Source: Candidatus Bathyarchaeota archaeon
GTDB lineage: Archaea > Thermoproteota > Bathyarchaeia > Bathyarchaeales > Bathycorpusculaceae
Direction of reading: 5' to 3'
Assembly: GCA_026014465.1 (NCBI GenBank)
Contig: JAOZID010000010.1
Location: forward strand, 1,460,303 to 1,524,302
Length of the DNA stretch: 64,000 nucleotides
Shown here: one piece after another, positions 26,713 to 35,766 of the stretch
Numbering within the stretch: the first letter of the stretch is position 1
Layout of the letters: every line of letters begins with the position of its first letter
Position numbers and translations under genes: made by a program
Notes under the pieces: model-generated
Told to the model about the DNA's origin: nothing
Databases searched by the model: none
What the model saw: only the letters and a program-made list of their open reading frames with translations

Positions 26713-27746
26713 AAGAACTTTGGAGTCAAATCCCCCAAGACGCAACCGACAAAGACAAACTGCAAAAACTAGCCCAGCAAGTAAGCAACGTCATCGTCGA
26801 CGGAGCGCAAGCAACAAACACGCAGACCTTTGAGGTTATCGCGGTTCTTGACGGTTTTGACCCCGAAGCAATTGTTGGGCTTAAACGTGACGGCAAACAA
26901 GTCGCCCTCAAAATCACCATAAAAGGCAAAGAAGACGAAAACAACGCCGTCAAAGCAGCAGACCTCAACGCGGATTACATCATCATAGACTGCATGGACT
27001 GGCGAGTTATCCCCTTAGAGAACCTTATCGCCAAAACCCGCGGTAAAAGCCAACTCATCGCCCAAGTTTCCAACGCCCAAGACGCCCAACTCGTCCTAGA
27101 AACCTTAGAGCTAGGAACCGACGGCGTCTTACTAGTTACCTCTGACCCTGAAGAGCTAAACAAAACCGCCGCTGCCATACAAAACCAAACCCCCACCCTA
27201 GAGATGGCAACCGCCAAAATCATATTATCCAAACCCATCGGCACGGGCGCGCGGGTCTGCGTGGACACCTGTGACCTCATGGTGCAAGGCGAAGGCATGC
27301 TAATTGGTTCACAATCGGCGGGGCTGTTCTTGGTAGAAGCTGAAGTCCACGAAAACCCCTACGTGGCGTCGCGTCCCTTCCGCGTGAATGCTGGCTCGAT
27401 TTCAATGTACACGTTGGGGTCGCTTCAAAACACGCGTTACCTCTCCGAACTCAAAGCGGGTGATGAAGTCATCATCGTAAACCGCGAAGGCAGCACCCGA
27501 ACCGCCAACGTTGGACGAATAAAAATCGAATTCCGCCCCCTCATGCTCATCGAAGCCCAAACCCCAGACGGCAAAGTAATCAAAACCATACTGCAAAACG
27601 CCGAAACCATCCGCGCCGTAACCCCAAACGGCTCCACCCCAGTCACCCAACTCAAAGCGGGTGATGAAGTCATTGTCCACTTAGCCGCAAAAGGCGGCAG
27701 ACACTTTGGCATATCCGTTCCCGACGAAACGGTGATAGAAAAGTGA
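26709..27746 (+). CDS. aroB': 3-dehydroquinate synthase II
   Basis: Oxidative deaminase/cyclase turning the product of AroA' into 3-dehydroquinate with NAD. The 345-residue protein has the typical core VCVDTCDLMVQGEGMLIGSQSAG and RPFRVNAGSISMYT. The C-terminal region contains two copies of a short SH3-like repeat: LKAGDEVIIV and LKAGDEVIVH, about 67 residues apart. It overlaps aroA' by four bases and aroD by four bases (GTGA), so expression is tightly coupled. The exact nucleotide repeat in the two copies is listed separately. Confidence 0.93.
   Translation: MKELWSQIPQDATDKDKLQKLAQQVSNVIVDGAQATNTQTFEVIAVLDGFDPEAIVGLKRDGKQVALKITIKGKEDENNAVKAADLNADYIIIDCMDWRVIPLENLIAKTRGKSQLIAQVSNAQDAQLVLETLELGTDGVLLVTSDPEELNKTAAAIQNQTPTLEMATAKIILSKPIGTGARVCVDTCDLMVQGEGMLIGSQSAGLFLVEAEVHENPYVASRPFRVNAGSISMYTLGSLQNTRYLSELKAGDEVIIVNREGSTRTANVGRIKIEFRPLMLIEAQTPDGKVIKTILQNAETIRAVTPNGSTPVTQLKAGDEVIVHLAAKGGRHFGISVPDETVIEK
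27448..27472 (+). repeat. 25-base exact direct repeat inside aroB' (copy 1; copy 2 at 27649-27673)
   Basis: Positions 27448-27472 and 27649-27673 are identical over 25 bases, both encoding LKAGDEV in the two C-terminal repeats of 3-dehydroquinate synthase II. The spacing of 201 bases is a multiple of three, so recombination between copies would delete 67 residues in frame. Protein-level duplication is a family trait; perfect DNA identity including wobble positions is more than that requires. Confidence 0.8.
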
Positions 27747-28405
27747 AACCTCAAATCTGCGTGTCGACTCTTCCCAAAACCATAGCTCAAGCCCTAGCGG
27801 CAGTTGAGGCGGCAGAAGAAAACGGCGCAGATTTCGTGGAAATCCGATTAGATAACCTGCAAACCTTAGATGGGCTGCCTGATATTGTGGCGTGTGGCAA
27901 GTTGCCCAAGATAGCAACCGACAAAAACGCTGACCTCACCCCTGAGCAGTGGCAGAAGCGTTTGTTTGCGGCGGCTAAAGCTGGCTTTGACTACGTTGAC
28001 GTGGAACTATCCACCCCAGAACCCGCAGAAACCGTCAAGCAGCTCAAGACGTTGGGCGCAAAATGCATAGTCTCGTCCCACAACAACCACGCCTCATTTC
28101 CAGTTAACCAGCTAAACAGCATCCTCGAAAAACAACTCTTGGCGGGCGCGGATGTATGCAAAATCGTAACCACCGCAACCCACACAAACGACAACCTCGA
28201 GTTGCTCCAGTTCACCTCAGAAGCCTCCAAAAACGCCAAGGTCGTCTGCTTCGCGATGGGCGAGTTGGGCAAGATTTCGCGTTTGCTCTCCCCCGTGTTT
28301 GGCGGCTACTTCACGTTCGCAGCGTTGGAGGGGGGTAGCCAAACGGCTCCTGGGCAAATGTCCCTGCAAGAGATGCGGTCTGCTTACTGTTTGCTGGGTC
28401 TTTAG
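27743..28405 (+). CDS. aroD: 3-dehydroquinate dehydratase, type I
   Basis: Dehydrates 3-dehydroquinate to 3-dehydroshikimate by Schiff-base chemistry. A 220-residue TIM barrel beginning KPQICVSTLP, with the family strand GADFVEIRLDNL, then IVSSHNNH and DVCKIVTTATHTNDN containing the Schiff-base lysine (VCKI), and the C-terminal SQTAPGQMSLQEM. The GTG start overlaps the aroB' stop (GTGA). aroE follows after 3 bases. Confidence 0.95.
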   Translation: MKPQICVSTLPKTIAQALAAVEAAEENGADFVEIRLDNLQTLDGLPDIVACGKLPKIATDKNADLTPEQWQKRLFAAAKAGFDYVDVELSTPEPAETVKQLKTLGAKCIVSSHNNHASFPVNQLNSILEKQLLAGADVCKIVTTATHTNDNLELLQFTSEASKNAKVVCFAMGELGKISRLLSPVFGGYFTFAALEGGSQTAPGQMSLQEMRSAYCLLGL

Positions 28406-28408
28406 CTT

Positions 28409-29266
28409 ATGAATTTCACTGGGAAAACCCGTTTGTACGGCGTTATAGGCGACCCCATAGAGCACTCGCTAAGCCCTGCCCTGCAAAACGCCGCCTTCCA
28501 CGCCCTGCAGCTCGACAGCGTCTTTTTAGCCTTCAAAGTCGCCCCAAACCAAGTCTCGGAGGCTCTTAACGGAATGCGCGCCCTAAACCTTGGCGGCTTA
28601 AACGTAACTATGCCCCACAAAAACGCGGTCATACCCTGCCTTGACGAGGTGGATGCTACCGCCGAGTTTCTTGGTTCCGTAAACACGATACGAAACGAAG
28701 CGGGCAGGCTTAAGGGTTTTAGCACCGACGGCGAAGGAGCTAAGCGGGCGCTTTTGGAAAACGGCGTGGAGCTTGACGGCAAAAAAGTGGTGCTGCTTGG
28801 AGGGGGCGGCGCAACCAAAGCCATAGCTTACGAGCTTGCCAAAGTCGTTGACCAACTCGTCGTGCTTAACCGAACTGCCCAAAAAGCCCAAGCCATAGCC
28901 CAAAACATCACCAACGCCTCAGGCAAACAAATCACAGCCAACTCACTAACAAATAGCAGCATCAAAACTGCCCTCCAAGACGCCCACATCCTAATCAACG
29001 CAACCTCCATAGGCATGCACCCCAACCCAAACCAAACCCCCGTTCCCCCCGAGATACTCAGGTCAGATTTGGCAGTCATGGACATTGTTTATAATCCTGT
29101 GGAAACCCAGCTTGCCAAAGCGGCTAAGGCGGCGGGCGCGAAGGTGGTTAGTGGAGTGGAGATGCTTTTGTATCAGGGCGCGGCAGCCTTTGAAATCTGG
29201 ACTGGCAAGACAGCACCCGTTGAAGTTATGAGGCAGGCTGCGTATCTTCAACTTAACAGTAGGTGA
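28409..29266 (+). CDS. aroE: Shikimate dehydrogenase
   Basis: NADP-dependent reduction of 3-dehydroshikimate to shikimate. The 285-residue protein opens with YGVIGDPIEHSLSPALQNAA, the substrate-binding signature. It has NVTMPHKNAVIPCLDEV with the catalytic lysine, and VVLLGGGGATKAIAYELAK as the nucleotide loop. NATSIGMHPN and DIVYNPVETQL complete the family set. It lies 3 bases after aroD and 6 before the kinase gene. Confidence 0.96.
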   Translation: MNFTGKTRLYGVIGDPIEHSLSPALQNAAFHALQLDSVFLAFKVAPNQVSEALNGMRALNLGGLNVTMPHKNAVIPCLDEVDATAEFLGSVNTIRNEAGRLKGFSTDGEGAKRALLENGVELDGKKVVLLGGGGATKAIAYELAKVVDQLVVLNRTAQKAQAIAQNITNASGKQITANSLTNSSIKTALQDAHILINATSIGMHPNPNQTPVPPEILRSDLAVMDIVYNPVETQLAKAAKAAGAKVVSGVEMLLYQGAAAFEIWTGKTAPVEVMRQAAYLQLNSR

Positions 29267-29272
29267 CACAAC

Positions 29273-30148
29273 GTGGGGGCAAAACAAGCTAAAGCTGTAG
29301 CGCATGGCGCCGCAACCATAATCAACGCCATAGCAACAGGGTCAGGTGCAGCTTTTGGCGTAGATTTGTGGACACAGGCAACAGTCAAACTCACAGACGA
29401 GCCCCATGTCGTTACGGGAAAAATTCTCTCTGACGCCAACGAAAACACCGCGCTAATTGAACACGCTACGCGCAGAGCCCTAAAACACTTTGGCGCGCAA
29501 GAGCAGTTTGGAGCCAAAATCGTCACGGAGTCAAACATTCCTGTAGCGCGTGGACTAAAAAGCAGCAGCGCAGCCGCCAACGCCACCGTCCTAGCCACCA
29601 TCGCCGCTTTGGGTGAGGAGTTGGATGATTTGTCGGTTGTACGTTTAGGCGTAGACGCCGCGTTTGACGCGAAGGTTACGGTGACGGGCGCGTTTGATGA
29701 TGCTTGTGCGTCGTATTTTGGCGGCGCAGTCGTAACCGATAATTTAGCTCGCGAGCTGGTTTCGCGTGTGGAGTTGCCAGAGGATTTGCAGGTTTTGTTT
29801 TATGTGCCCGCCAAGAAAGCTTACACCATCAATTCTGATGTTGCTAAACTCAAAACCGTTGCGCCCCTCGTCCAAGTTGCCTACAAAGAAGCCCTCAACG
29901 GTAACTTTTGGACTGCACTCTCACTTAACGGGTTAATCTATTCTTCTGCGTTGGGTTTTGATGTTTCTGTTGCGTTGGCTGCTCTTGACGCTGGAGCTGT
30001 CGCTGCTGGGCTTTGTGGCAAGGGTCCTTCGGTAACTGCGGTGGTCTCCAAAGATACGTGCGGTGCGGTGCGGTCTGCTTTTGAGGGTTTTGATGGTGAA
30101 GTTGTTTTGGCGGGGCTAAACAGTAAAAAAGCACAGGTTGTTGGTTAG
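29273..30148 (+). CDS. aroK: Shikimate kinase, archaeal GHMP type
   Basis: Phosphorylates shikimate. Unlike bacterial AroK (a P-loop NMP-kinase fold), this 291-residue protein is a GHMP kinase: ATGSGAAFGVDL near the N-terminus and the ATP loop ARGLKSSSAAANATVLA. The C-terminal GLCGKGPSVTAVV is the GHMP motif 3. The GTG at 29273 is followed by GAKQAKAVAHGAATIINAIA, the family's usual beginning. Context between aroE and EPSP synthase settles the substrate. Confidence 0.94.
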   Translation: MGAKQAKAVAHGAATIINAIATGSGAAFGVDLWTQATVKLTDEPHVVTGKILSDANENTALIEHATRRALKHFGAQEQFGAKIVTESNIPVARGLKSSSAAANATVLATIAALGEELDDLSVVRLGVDAAFDAKVTVTGAFDDACASYFGGAVVTDNLARELVSRVELPEDLQVLFYVPAKKAYTINSDVAKLKTVAPLVQVAYKEALNGNFWTALSLNGLIYSSALGFDVSVALAALDAGAVAAGLCGKGPSVTAVVSKDTCGAVRSAFEGFDGEVVLAGLNSKKAQVVG

Positions 30149-30151
30149 TTT

Positions 30152-31462
30152 ATGACTGATATGATTGTTAGGCGTACTGAGGCTTTGCGTGGTGAAGTTT
30201 GTGCGTCTGCTTCGAAGGCTTATACGCAGCGTATGCTCATAGCGGCGGCGCTTTCACAGGGAACCTCCAAAATCTCTAATCCCTTGCTCTCCGAGGATAC
30301 CCAAGCAGCTATACGCGCCGTTACGGCTTTAGGCGCTAAGGTGAAGACTTCTCAGGCGGACTGCTGGACAGTAGAAGGCGCCAAAGAACTCAAAGGAGCC
30401 TCCAAACCCATTAACTGCGGCGAATCAGGCGCAACACTGCGTTTCATGATACCCGTAGCCGCACTAGCACCTACGCCTTCCACCTTTAGTCTAGGCAAGG
30501 GCTTATCCAAACGTCCCGTTGAGCCGTTGTTGGATTGCCTCAAACAACTTGGCGTCAAATCCGAAGTCAAAACCGTGCGCGGCAGAGTCTCTATTCACGT
30601 TGAAGGCGGCGGCATACAAGGCGGCAAAGCAACCCTGCCTGGCGATGTTAGCAGTCAATTTGTTTCAGGCTTAATGTTTGCCTGCCCCCTAGCAAAAGCC
30701 GACACCGCCCTTACGCTTTCCACGCCTCTTGAATCCAAGAGCTACGTGCTCATGACAGAAAACGTGCTCTCCAAACATCAAATCACTGCCGACATAGCTG
30801 AGGACTTTAGCAAAGTAAAAATCCCCGCAAATCAAACCTACAAGCCCCAAGACGCAAGGGTGCCAGGTGATTTTTCTTCCGCAGCTTTTCTGCTCTGCGC
30901 AGCCGCAGTAACCAACTCAACTGTTACCGTGAAGAACCTGGATTTTGCCTCCGTGCAGGGTGATAAGGCTATTATGCGTATACTGCAGCTTATGGGCGTT
31001 AACGGCAAAGTCTGCCAAGACTCTATCGAGATAACTGGGCAAGGAGAAGAGGGCTTGAAAGTTTTAGATGTAGACGCTCGTGATATTCCCGACCTCGTAC
31101 CCGTATGCGCGGCTTTAGCTTGCTACGCCAACGGCGTCTCTAAAATTCATGATGCGCAGCGTCTGCGCCTAAAAGAGTCCGACCGCCTCAACTCTTTGTT
31201 TGTGGAGCTGCAAAAAATGGGTGCCGTCATCGAAATGGACGAGAGCAGCCTAACCATCAAAGGTCCCTGCAAGCTTCACGGCGCAACCCTAGACCCCCAC
31301 AACGACCACCGCATAGCCATGGCGTGCGCAGTCGCCGCTTTAGGCGCAAAAGGCGAAACCGTAATCCAAAACGCCCAATGCGTTAGAAAATCTTATCCGC
31401 AGTTCTTCACAGATTTACGGTCATTAGGAGCTGATGTTGATGGCGGGGAATTCGATAGGTAA
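30152..31462 (+). CDS. aroA: 3-phosphoshikimate 1-carboxyvinyltransferase (EPSP synthase)
   Basis: Adds enolpyruvyl from PEP to shikimate 3-phosphate. The 436-residue two-domain protein has ASASKAYTQRMLIAAALS for shikimate-3-phosphate binding. NCGESGATLRFMIPVAA is the counterpart of the usual N-G/A-G-T phosphate loop, and RLKESDRLN is the PEP site. The ATG at 30152 follows the kinase stop by 3 bases. Its end overlaps the chorismate synthase start by 23 bases. Confidence 0.95.
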   Translation: MTDMIVRRTEALRGEVCASASKAYTQRMLIAAALSQGTSKISNPLLSEDTQAAIRAVTALGAKVKTSQADCWTVEGAKELKGASKPINCGESGATLRFMIPVAALAPTPSTFSLGKGLSKRPVEPLLDCLKQLGVKSEVKTVRGRVSIHVEGGGIQGGKATLPGDVSSQFVSGLMFACPLAKADTALTLSTPLESKSYVLMTENVLSKHQITADIAEDFSKVKIPANQTYKPQDARVPGDFSSAAFLLCAAAVTNSTVTVKNLDFASVQGDKAIMRILQLMGVNGKVCQDSIEITGQGEEGLKVLDVDARDIPDLVPVCAALACYANGVSKIHDAQRLRLKESDRLNSLFVELQKMGAVIEMDESSLTIKGPCKLHGATLDPHNDHRIAMACAVAALGAKGETVIQNAQCVRKSYPQFFTDLRSLGADVDGGEFDR

Positions 31463-32549
31463 AGAATTCGTGGTTTCTTCTTTTGGGGAAAGCCACGGCA
31501 AACAAGTAGGCGTCCTTATAGACGGCTGCCCAGCGGGACTCGCGTTTGCTGCTACGGATGTTCAGGCAGATTTAGACCTGCGAATCCCAAAGCAAAACCC
31601 CAACCTCTTCTCTAGCCGCGTAGAAAAAGACACCGCGCAGATTCACTCAGGCATTTTTAACGGCTTCACCACAGGCGCCCCCATCTGCATAACGGTTGAG
31701 AATCGGCAAACTAACTCCCAAGACTACAGCCAACTTAAAACTCTGCCCCGACCCGCCCACTCCGACTACCCTGCAAGCATCCGCTACGGCGGCTTCAACG
31801 ACTACTGCGGCGGAGGAAGATTCTCAGGCAGACTCACCGTAGCCCTAATCATGGCAGGCTCTCTAGCTAAAAAACTGCTCAACCAACACGGCATACAGGT
31901 TTTAGCTTACACAAAAGCTATCGGCAAAACCGAGTTAACCCAATCAGCAACGCCCGAACAAATCAAAGCTGGAAAGTTTGATTCTGCGGTTAGGTGTCCT
32001 GACTTGACTGTTTCAAAGCAGATGGAAGAGCAGATTCTGCAAGCGCGTGAAGCTGGCGATAGTGTGGGTGGCGTGGTTGAGTGCGTGGCGGTGGGTGTTC
32101 CTGCTGGCGTGGGTGAGCCTTTGTGTGATGCGTTGGATGCTGATTTGGCAAAAGCGTTGTTTGCAGTTCCAGCCATAAAGGGCGTTGAGTTTGGCGCGGG
32201 GTTTGCAGCCGCAAAAATGCTTGGCTCACAGCACAACGACAACTACACCGTTGCAGACGGAAAAGTCTCAACGGTTACCAATAATGCAGGCGGCATCCTT
32301 GGCGGCTTGTCTTCGGGCATGCCTATTGTGGTTCGAGTCGCGGTTAAGCCTACGCCTTCAATTGCCAAAGAGCAGCAGACCGTGGATTTATCAAACCTAA
32401 AACCGTCAACGTTGCGAGTTGGAGGACGCCATGACCCTTGTGTGGTGCCTAAAGCCGTGCCCGCAGTGGAAGCGGTTGTGGCAGTAACCTTAGTTGACCA
32501 CCTAATCCGCGCAGGAGTTATGCCTAAAGTTGTGGGGGCAAAGCCGTAA
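31440..32549 (+). CDS. aroC: Chorismate synthase
   Basis: Anti-1,4-elimination of EPSP to chorismate; needs reduced FMN. Motifs are VVSSFGESHGKQVGVLIDG at the N-terminus, the flavin/substrate loop RPAHSDYPASIRYGGFNDY and CGGGRFSGR, and GGRHDPCVV near the end. I place the start at ATG 31440, nine bases after GGAG (31427-31430). The ATG at 31434 is only three bases away from it. The gene overlaps the end of aroA and is coupled to chorismate mutase by TAATG. Confidence 0.95.
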   Translation: MAGNSIGKEFVVSSFGESHGKQVGVLIDGCPAGLAFAATDVQADLDLRIPKQNPNLFSSRVEKDTAQIHSGIFNGFTTGAPICITVENRQTNSQDYSQLKTLPRPAHSDYPASIRYGGFNDYCGGGRFSGRLTVALIMAGSLAKKLLNQHGIQVLAYTKAIGKTELTQSATPEQIKAGKFDSAVRCPDLTVSKQMEEQILQAREAGDSVGGVVECVAVGVPAGVGEPLCDALDADLAKALFAVPAIKGVEFGAGFAAAKMLGSQHNDNYTVADGKVSTVTNNAGGILGGLSSGMPIVVRVAVKPTPSIAKEQQTVDLSNLKPSTLRVGGRHDPCVVPKAVPAVEAVVAVTLVDHLIRAGVMPKVVGAKP

Positions 32550-32809
32550 TGGCTGACCTCAAGCAGTTGCGCATTAGAATTGACGCAGTGGATAAGCAGC
32601 TTTTGGATTTGTTGTGCGAAAGAGTAAAAATCTGCCGTGATATAGGTTGTGTGAAGAAAGAGCAGGGTATACCCGTGAGGGATGCTGAGCGTGAACGTAA
32701 CGTTTATCTGCGCATCCGCGAGCAAGCCGAGGTTTTGGGTTTAGACCCCATGCGGGTTGAAGCGATGTACCGCGAAATAGTTAATATGTGCAGTTCTGTT
32801 CAGGAATAA
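32549..32809 (+). CDS. Chorismate mutase, AroQ type
   Basis: An 86-residue stand-alone monofunctional mutase converting chorismate to prephenate. The helical AroQ pattern is LRIRIDAVDKQLLDLLCERV, then EQGIPVRDAERERNV and the end helix VEAMYREIVNMCSS. It carries the catalytic arginines and lysine expected for the three-helix fold. The ATG overlaps the aroC stop by one base. Prephenate goes to TyrA two genes downstream or to PheA in the neighbouring operon. Confidence 0.93.
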   Translation: MADLKQLRIRIDAVDKQLLDLLCERVKICRDIGCVKKEQGIPVRDAERERNVYLRIREQAEVLGLDPMRVEAMYREIVNMCSSVQE

Positions 32810-32849
32810 AGAACCTGCAAATTTACTCTTAACGGAGAATCAGCCAAGA

Positions 32850-33920
32850 ATGTTGTATGAAATAAATGAGAAAGCCCTAAAACTTGAAAGTGAAGGAAAA
32901 AAGATAATCCGACTAAACTTGGGCGACCCCGACATGCAAACGCCCCCCCAAATCGTAGAAGCCGCCTACGACGCCATGAAACAAGGCAAAACCAAGTACT
33001 CCTCCTCGTTTGGCGAAAAAAAACTACGCGAAGCAATTGCTCAAATCCACGGTGTCTCAGCCGACAACGTGGTGATTATGCCTGGTTCGAAAATGGGTAT
33101 CTTCTCTACCATGTACTTGACCATGAAAAGCGGCGGAAACATTGTTGTTCCCACTCCTTACTGGACAGCTTATGCTTTGATGGCGAAAACCTTGGGTGCA
33201 AAAACCAAGCTGCTGCGCGCTGAGATGCAAGATGGCTGGAACGTGGATTTAGAGAAACTCAAAGAAACAATTGACAGCGAAACCCGCATGATCATACTAA
33301 ACAACCCAAACAACCCCACCAGCAAAGTCATGGACACCAAAGTTTTAGACGGCATCGTAGACATCGCCAACGATAAGGGCGTTACGGTTCTCTCCGATGA
33401 GGTTTACAGTTCTATAGCTTTCACCCAAACCAAAAGCATCACAGAGTATGAGGGTAACCACGTGCTTTCCAGCGGCTTTTCCAAAGCCTTCTCCATGACC
33501 GGCTGGCGAATTGGCTATATCATAGCAGACAAAGACCTCGTAGGCAAAATCACCAAACTCAACCAGATAACCATAAACAACGTGCCCCTATTCATCCAAG
33601 AAGCCGCCATGAAAGGTTTAGAGTTGCGTGAGCAAATCGCCGCAGACATCAGAAACGAATACAAACAACGAGCCGACCTAGCCGCCCAAACCTTATCCAA
33701 AGCAGGCTTCTCATTCACACAACCCGACGCGCCCTTCTACGTGTTCCCCAAACGCGACGGCTTAAACTCAGAAAAATTCGTCTTCAGCTTACTTGACAAA
33801 GGCGTAGCCATAGCCCCAGGAACCTCCTTTGGCGACTATCCTGAGCACTTTCGCATCTCGCTAACCGCCCCCATTGACGAGCTCAAAGTGGCGTTAGACA
33901 AAATCTGCGAGGCGCCTTGA
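32850..33920 (+). CDS. Class I/II aminotransferase, probably aromatic/aspartate
   Basis: A PLP fold-type I aminotransferase of about 356 residues. The substrate arm RLNLGDPDMQTP, the NNPNNPTSK loop and SGFSKAFSMTGWRIGY with the PLP lysine (K212) are visible. Its place between chorismate mutase and prephenate dehydrogenase makes a role in Tyr/Phe transamination likely. The ATG at 32850 has GGAG 12 bases upstream, a long spacing. The frame is open upstream with no other ATG, GTG or TTG nearby, so the exact start is uncertain. Confidence 0.88.
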   Translation: MLYEINEKALKLESEGKKIIRLNLGDPDMQTPPQIVEAAYDAMKQGKTKYSSSFGEKKLREAIAQIHGVSADNVVIMPGSKMGIFSTMYLTMKSGGNIVVPTPYWTAYALMAKTLGAKTKLLRAEMQDGWNVDLEKLKETIDSETRMIILNNPNNPTSKVMDTKVLDGIVDIANDKGVTVLSDEVYSSIAFTQTKSITEYEGNHVLSSGFSKAFSMTGWRIGYIIADKDLVGKITKLNQITINNVPLFIQEAAMKGLELREQIAADIRNEYKQRADLAAQTLSKAGFSFTQPDAPFYVFPKRDGLNSEKFVFSLLDKGVAIAPGTSFGDYPEHFRISLTAPIDELKVALDKICEAP

Positions 33921-34795
33921 TGAAAACCGCGGTTTTAGGCGCGGGAAAGATGGGTGCTTGGTTCGCTAACTACTGTAAACAAGCTGGAGATAGCGTCGTT
34001 TTGGCTGACCGCAAACAAACCAAACTCGACGCGCTTCCCCAAGACCTTGGCGTGGAGTTGGAAACCGACTTTACCCAAGCCATCCAAGGTGCTGACCGCA
34101 TCCTCATCTGCGTTTCCATTAGCGCGTTTGAGGAAGTCATAAAAAAAATCAGCCCCGCCCTAAAACCAAACCAAGTCGTCATGGACATCTGCTCGATTAA
34201 AGATTACCCCGTCAAAGTGATGCATGAAAACATCCAAACCGCCCTTACCCTTGGTACGCATCCCGTTTTTGGACCTGGCAGCCACGGCTTAAAACACAAA
34301 GCCTACATCCTAACACCCACCAACGATGCTGAGGCACAGTACGCAGAAAAATTCAAGAACTGGCTACAGAAAGAGGGCGCCAACGTTTTTGTCATGTCCC
34401 CCAAAAAACACGATGAACTCATGTCCATGGTTTTGGGGTTGCCGCATTTTCTGGGGTTAGTTGCCTGCGAGACATTGTTGGAGCAACCAGCGTTTTCGGA
34501 AACCAAGCAGGTCGCGGGAACCACTTACCGCATGCTCTTCACCTTAGCCGAAGCAACTGCCATGGAAACCCCCGACGTCTACGCCAGCTTGCAAACCAAA
34601 CTCCCCGAACTTAGCGCTTTAGAAGACCAGTTCATAGCCAAAGCCCAAGCATGGCTAGACATACTCAAACAAAAAAACCCAAAAGCCATAACCGAGCACA
34701 TCGAACAAATCAAAGCTAAACTGCTCCAAACCGACCCCGAATTCGCAAAATCCTACCAAACCATGTACAAAATGCTCGAATCCACCGAAAACTAA
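33920..34795 (+). CDS. tyrA: Prephenate dehydrogenase
   Basis: Oxidative decarboxylation of prephenate to 4-hydroxyphenylpyruvate. The 291-residue protein opens with the Rossmann motif KTAVLGAGKMGAWF. It contains LGTHPVFGPGSHGLKHKAYILTP, the prephenate-binding histidine region, and MVLGLPHFLGLV later. The ATG overlaps the preceding stop (TGATG). The C-terminus is helical, with no ACT or mutase domain. It is the last gene of the aro operon. Confidence 0.94.
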   Translation: MKTAVLGAGKMGAWFANYCKQAGDSVVLADRKQTKLDALPQDLGVELETDFTQAIQGADRILICVSISAFEEVIKKISPALKPNQVVMDICSIKDYPVKVMHENIQTALTLGTHPVFGPGSHGLKHKAYILTPTNDAEAQYAEKFKNWLQKEGANVFVMSPKKHDELMSMVLGLPHFLGLVACETLLEQPAFSETKQVAGTTYRMLFTLAEATAMETPDVYASLQTKLPELSALEDQFIAKAQAWLDILKQKNPKAITEHIEQIKAKLLQTDPEFAKSYQTMYKMLESTEN

Positions 34796-34950
34796 CCGCC
34801 GCAAACAAGACTTTTTACGACTTTCTACACCTTTTTGCGCCTTTTAGAGACGCAACTAAACCCCAAAACAGGCTTAAAAACAAAAACACAGCCCAAAACG
34901 AGTGGTTCTGAAAACGGGGGGAGGGGCTATAGAAACGCGGGAAAGAAGGG
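34796..34950. terminator. Bidirectional termination region between tyrA and pheA
   Basis: The two operons converge here. On the plus strand T-runs follow tyrA at once (GACTTTTTACGACTTTC, CACCTTTTTGCGCC). On the minus strand GTTTTTGTTTTTAAGCC (34888-34872) follows pheA at a distance. No CDS or RNA gene is visible. Confidence 0.45.
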
Positions 34951-35766
34951 TTAGGTGGCTTTGGGGTAGGAGCCTAGGATTTTGATGAAGGCGCTGTGTT
35001 GTTTGAGGGCTTGGAGGGCTTGTGCGCATTGGGGTTCTGTGTGGTGTCCGTTGAGGTCGAGGTAGAAGTTGTATTGCCAGGGGGTTTGTTTGGTGGGGCG
35101 GGATTCGATTTTGGTTAGGTTGATGTCGCGTTTGGCGAATTCTCCTAGGGCGTGGTAGAGGGAGCCTGGGGTGTCGGAGGCTGAAAATATGATGGAGGTT
35201 TTGTCTTTGCCTGTGGCGGGTGCGTCTTTTTGGGAGAGTACGAAGAAGCGGGTATAGTTTTCTTTGTTGTCGGCTATGTCGCATTTGAGGATTTTCATGT
35301 TGTAGAGTTGGGCGGCTCTTTGGCTGGCGACTGCGGCGGCGTTTTGTAGTTTGTTTTCTTTGAGCATTTTTACGCTGCCTGCGGTGTCGTAGGTGGGGAC
35401 GAGTTCGCGTCCAAGCTGTTCAAGGTACTTGCGGCACTGCGCTAAGGCTTGGGGATGAGAAAAAACCGTCGCTACCGCGTCAATTTCTACGGTGGGGTTA
35501 GTTATGAGGCAATGGTCGATTTTGACGATGACTTCGCCGCAGACCTTCAAATCGTAATCCAAGAACAAATCATAGTTTTGGTTTACGCTGCCTTCCAAAC
35601 TGTTCTCCACAGGAACCACGCCAAAGTCTGTTTGCTGTTTTTGGACGTTTTCGAACACGTCGCGAAATTCGCGGCACGGTTTCGCCTCTGCTTGGGCACC
35701 GAAGAACTGGTAAACTGCGCTTTCACTGTATGCGCCTTGTTCACCTTGGAAGGCTACCTTTGTCAC
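34951..35766 (-). CDS. pheA: Prephenate dehydratase with ACT domain
   Basis: Converts prephenate to phenylpyruvate. The 271-residue protein begins KVAFQGEQGAYSESAVYQFF, with the active-site segment DFGVVPVENSLEGSVNQNYD. The C-terminal ACT domain has the ESRP phenylalanine-binding motif (LTKIESRPTKQTPW), so feedback inhibition by phenylalanine is expected. It is the last gene of the ilv-leu operon and overlaps the leuA stop by four bases, an unusual partner set that ties aromatic to branched-chain synthesis. Confidence 0.95.
   Translation of the reverse strand: MTKVAFQGEQGAYSESAVYQFFGAQAEAKPCREFRDVFENVQKQQTDFGVVPVENSLEGSVNQNYDLFLDYDLKVCGEVIVKIDHCLITNPTVEIDAVATVFSHPQALAQCRKYLEQLGRELVPTYDTAGSVKMLKENKLQNAAAVASQRAAQLYNMKILKCDIADNKENYTRFFVLSQKDAPATGKDKTSIIFSASDTPGSLYHALGEFAKRDINLTKIESRPTKQTPWQYNFYLDLNGHHTEPQCAQALQALKQHSAFIKILGSYPKAT

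Noticed and set aside
32832-32850. A fourth ACG start for the aminotransferase gene
   Set aside because: ACG 32832 is in frame, but it has no Shine-Dalgarno sequence before it and ATG 32850 gives an acceptable protein.
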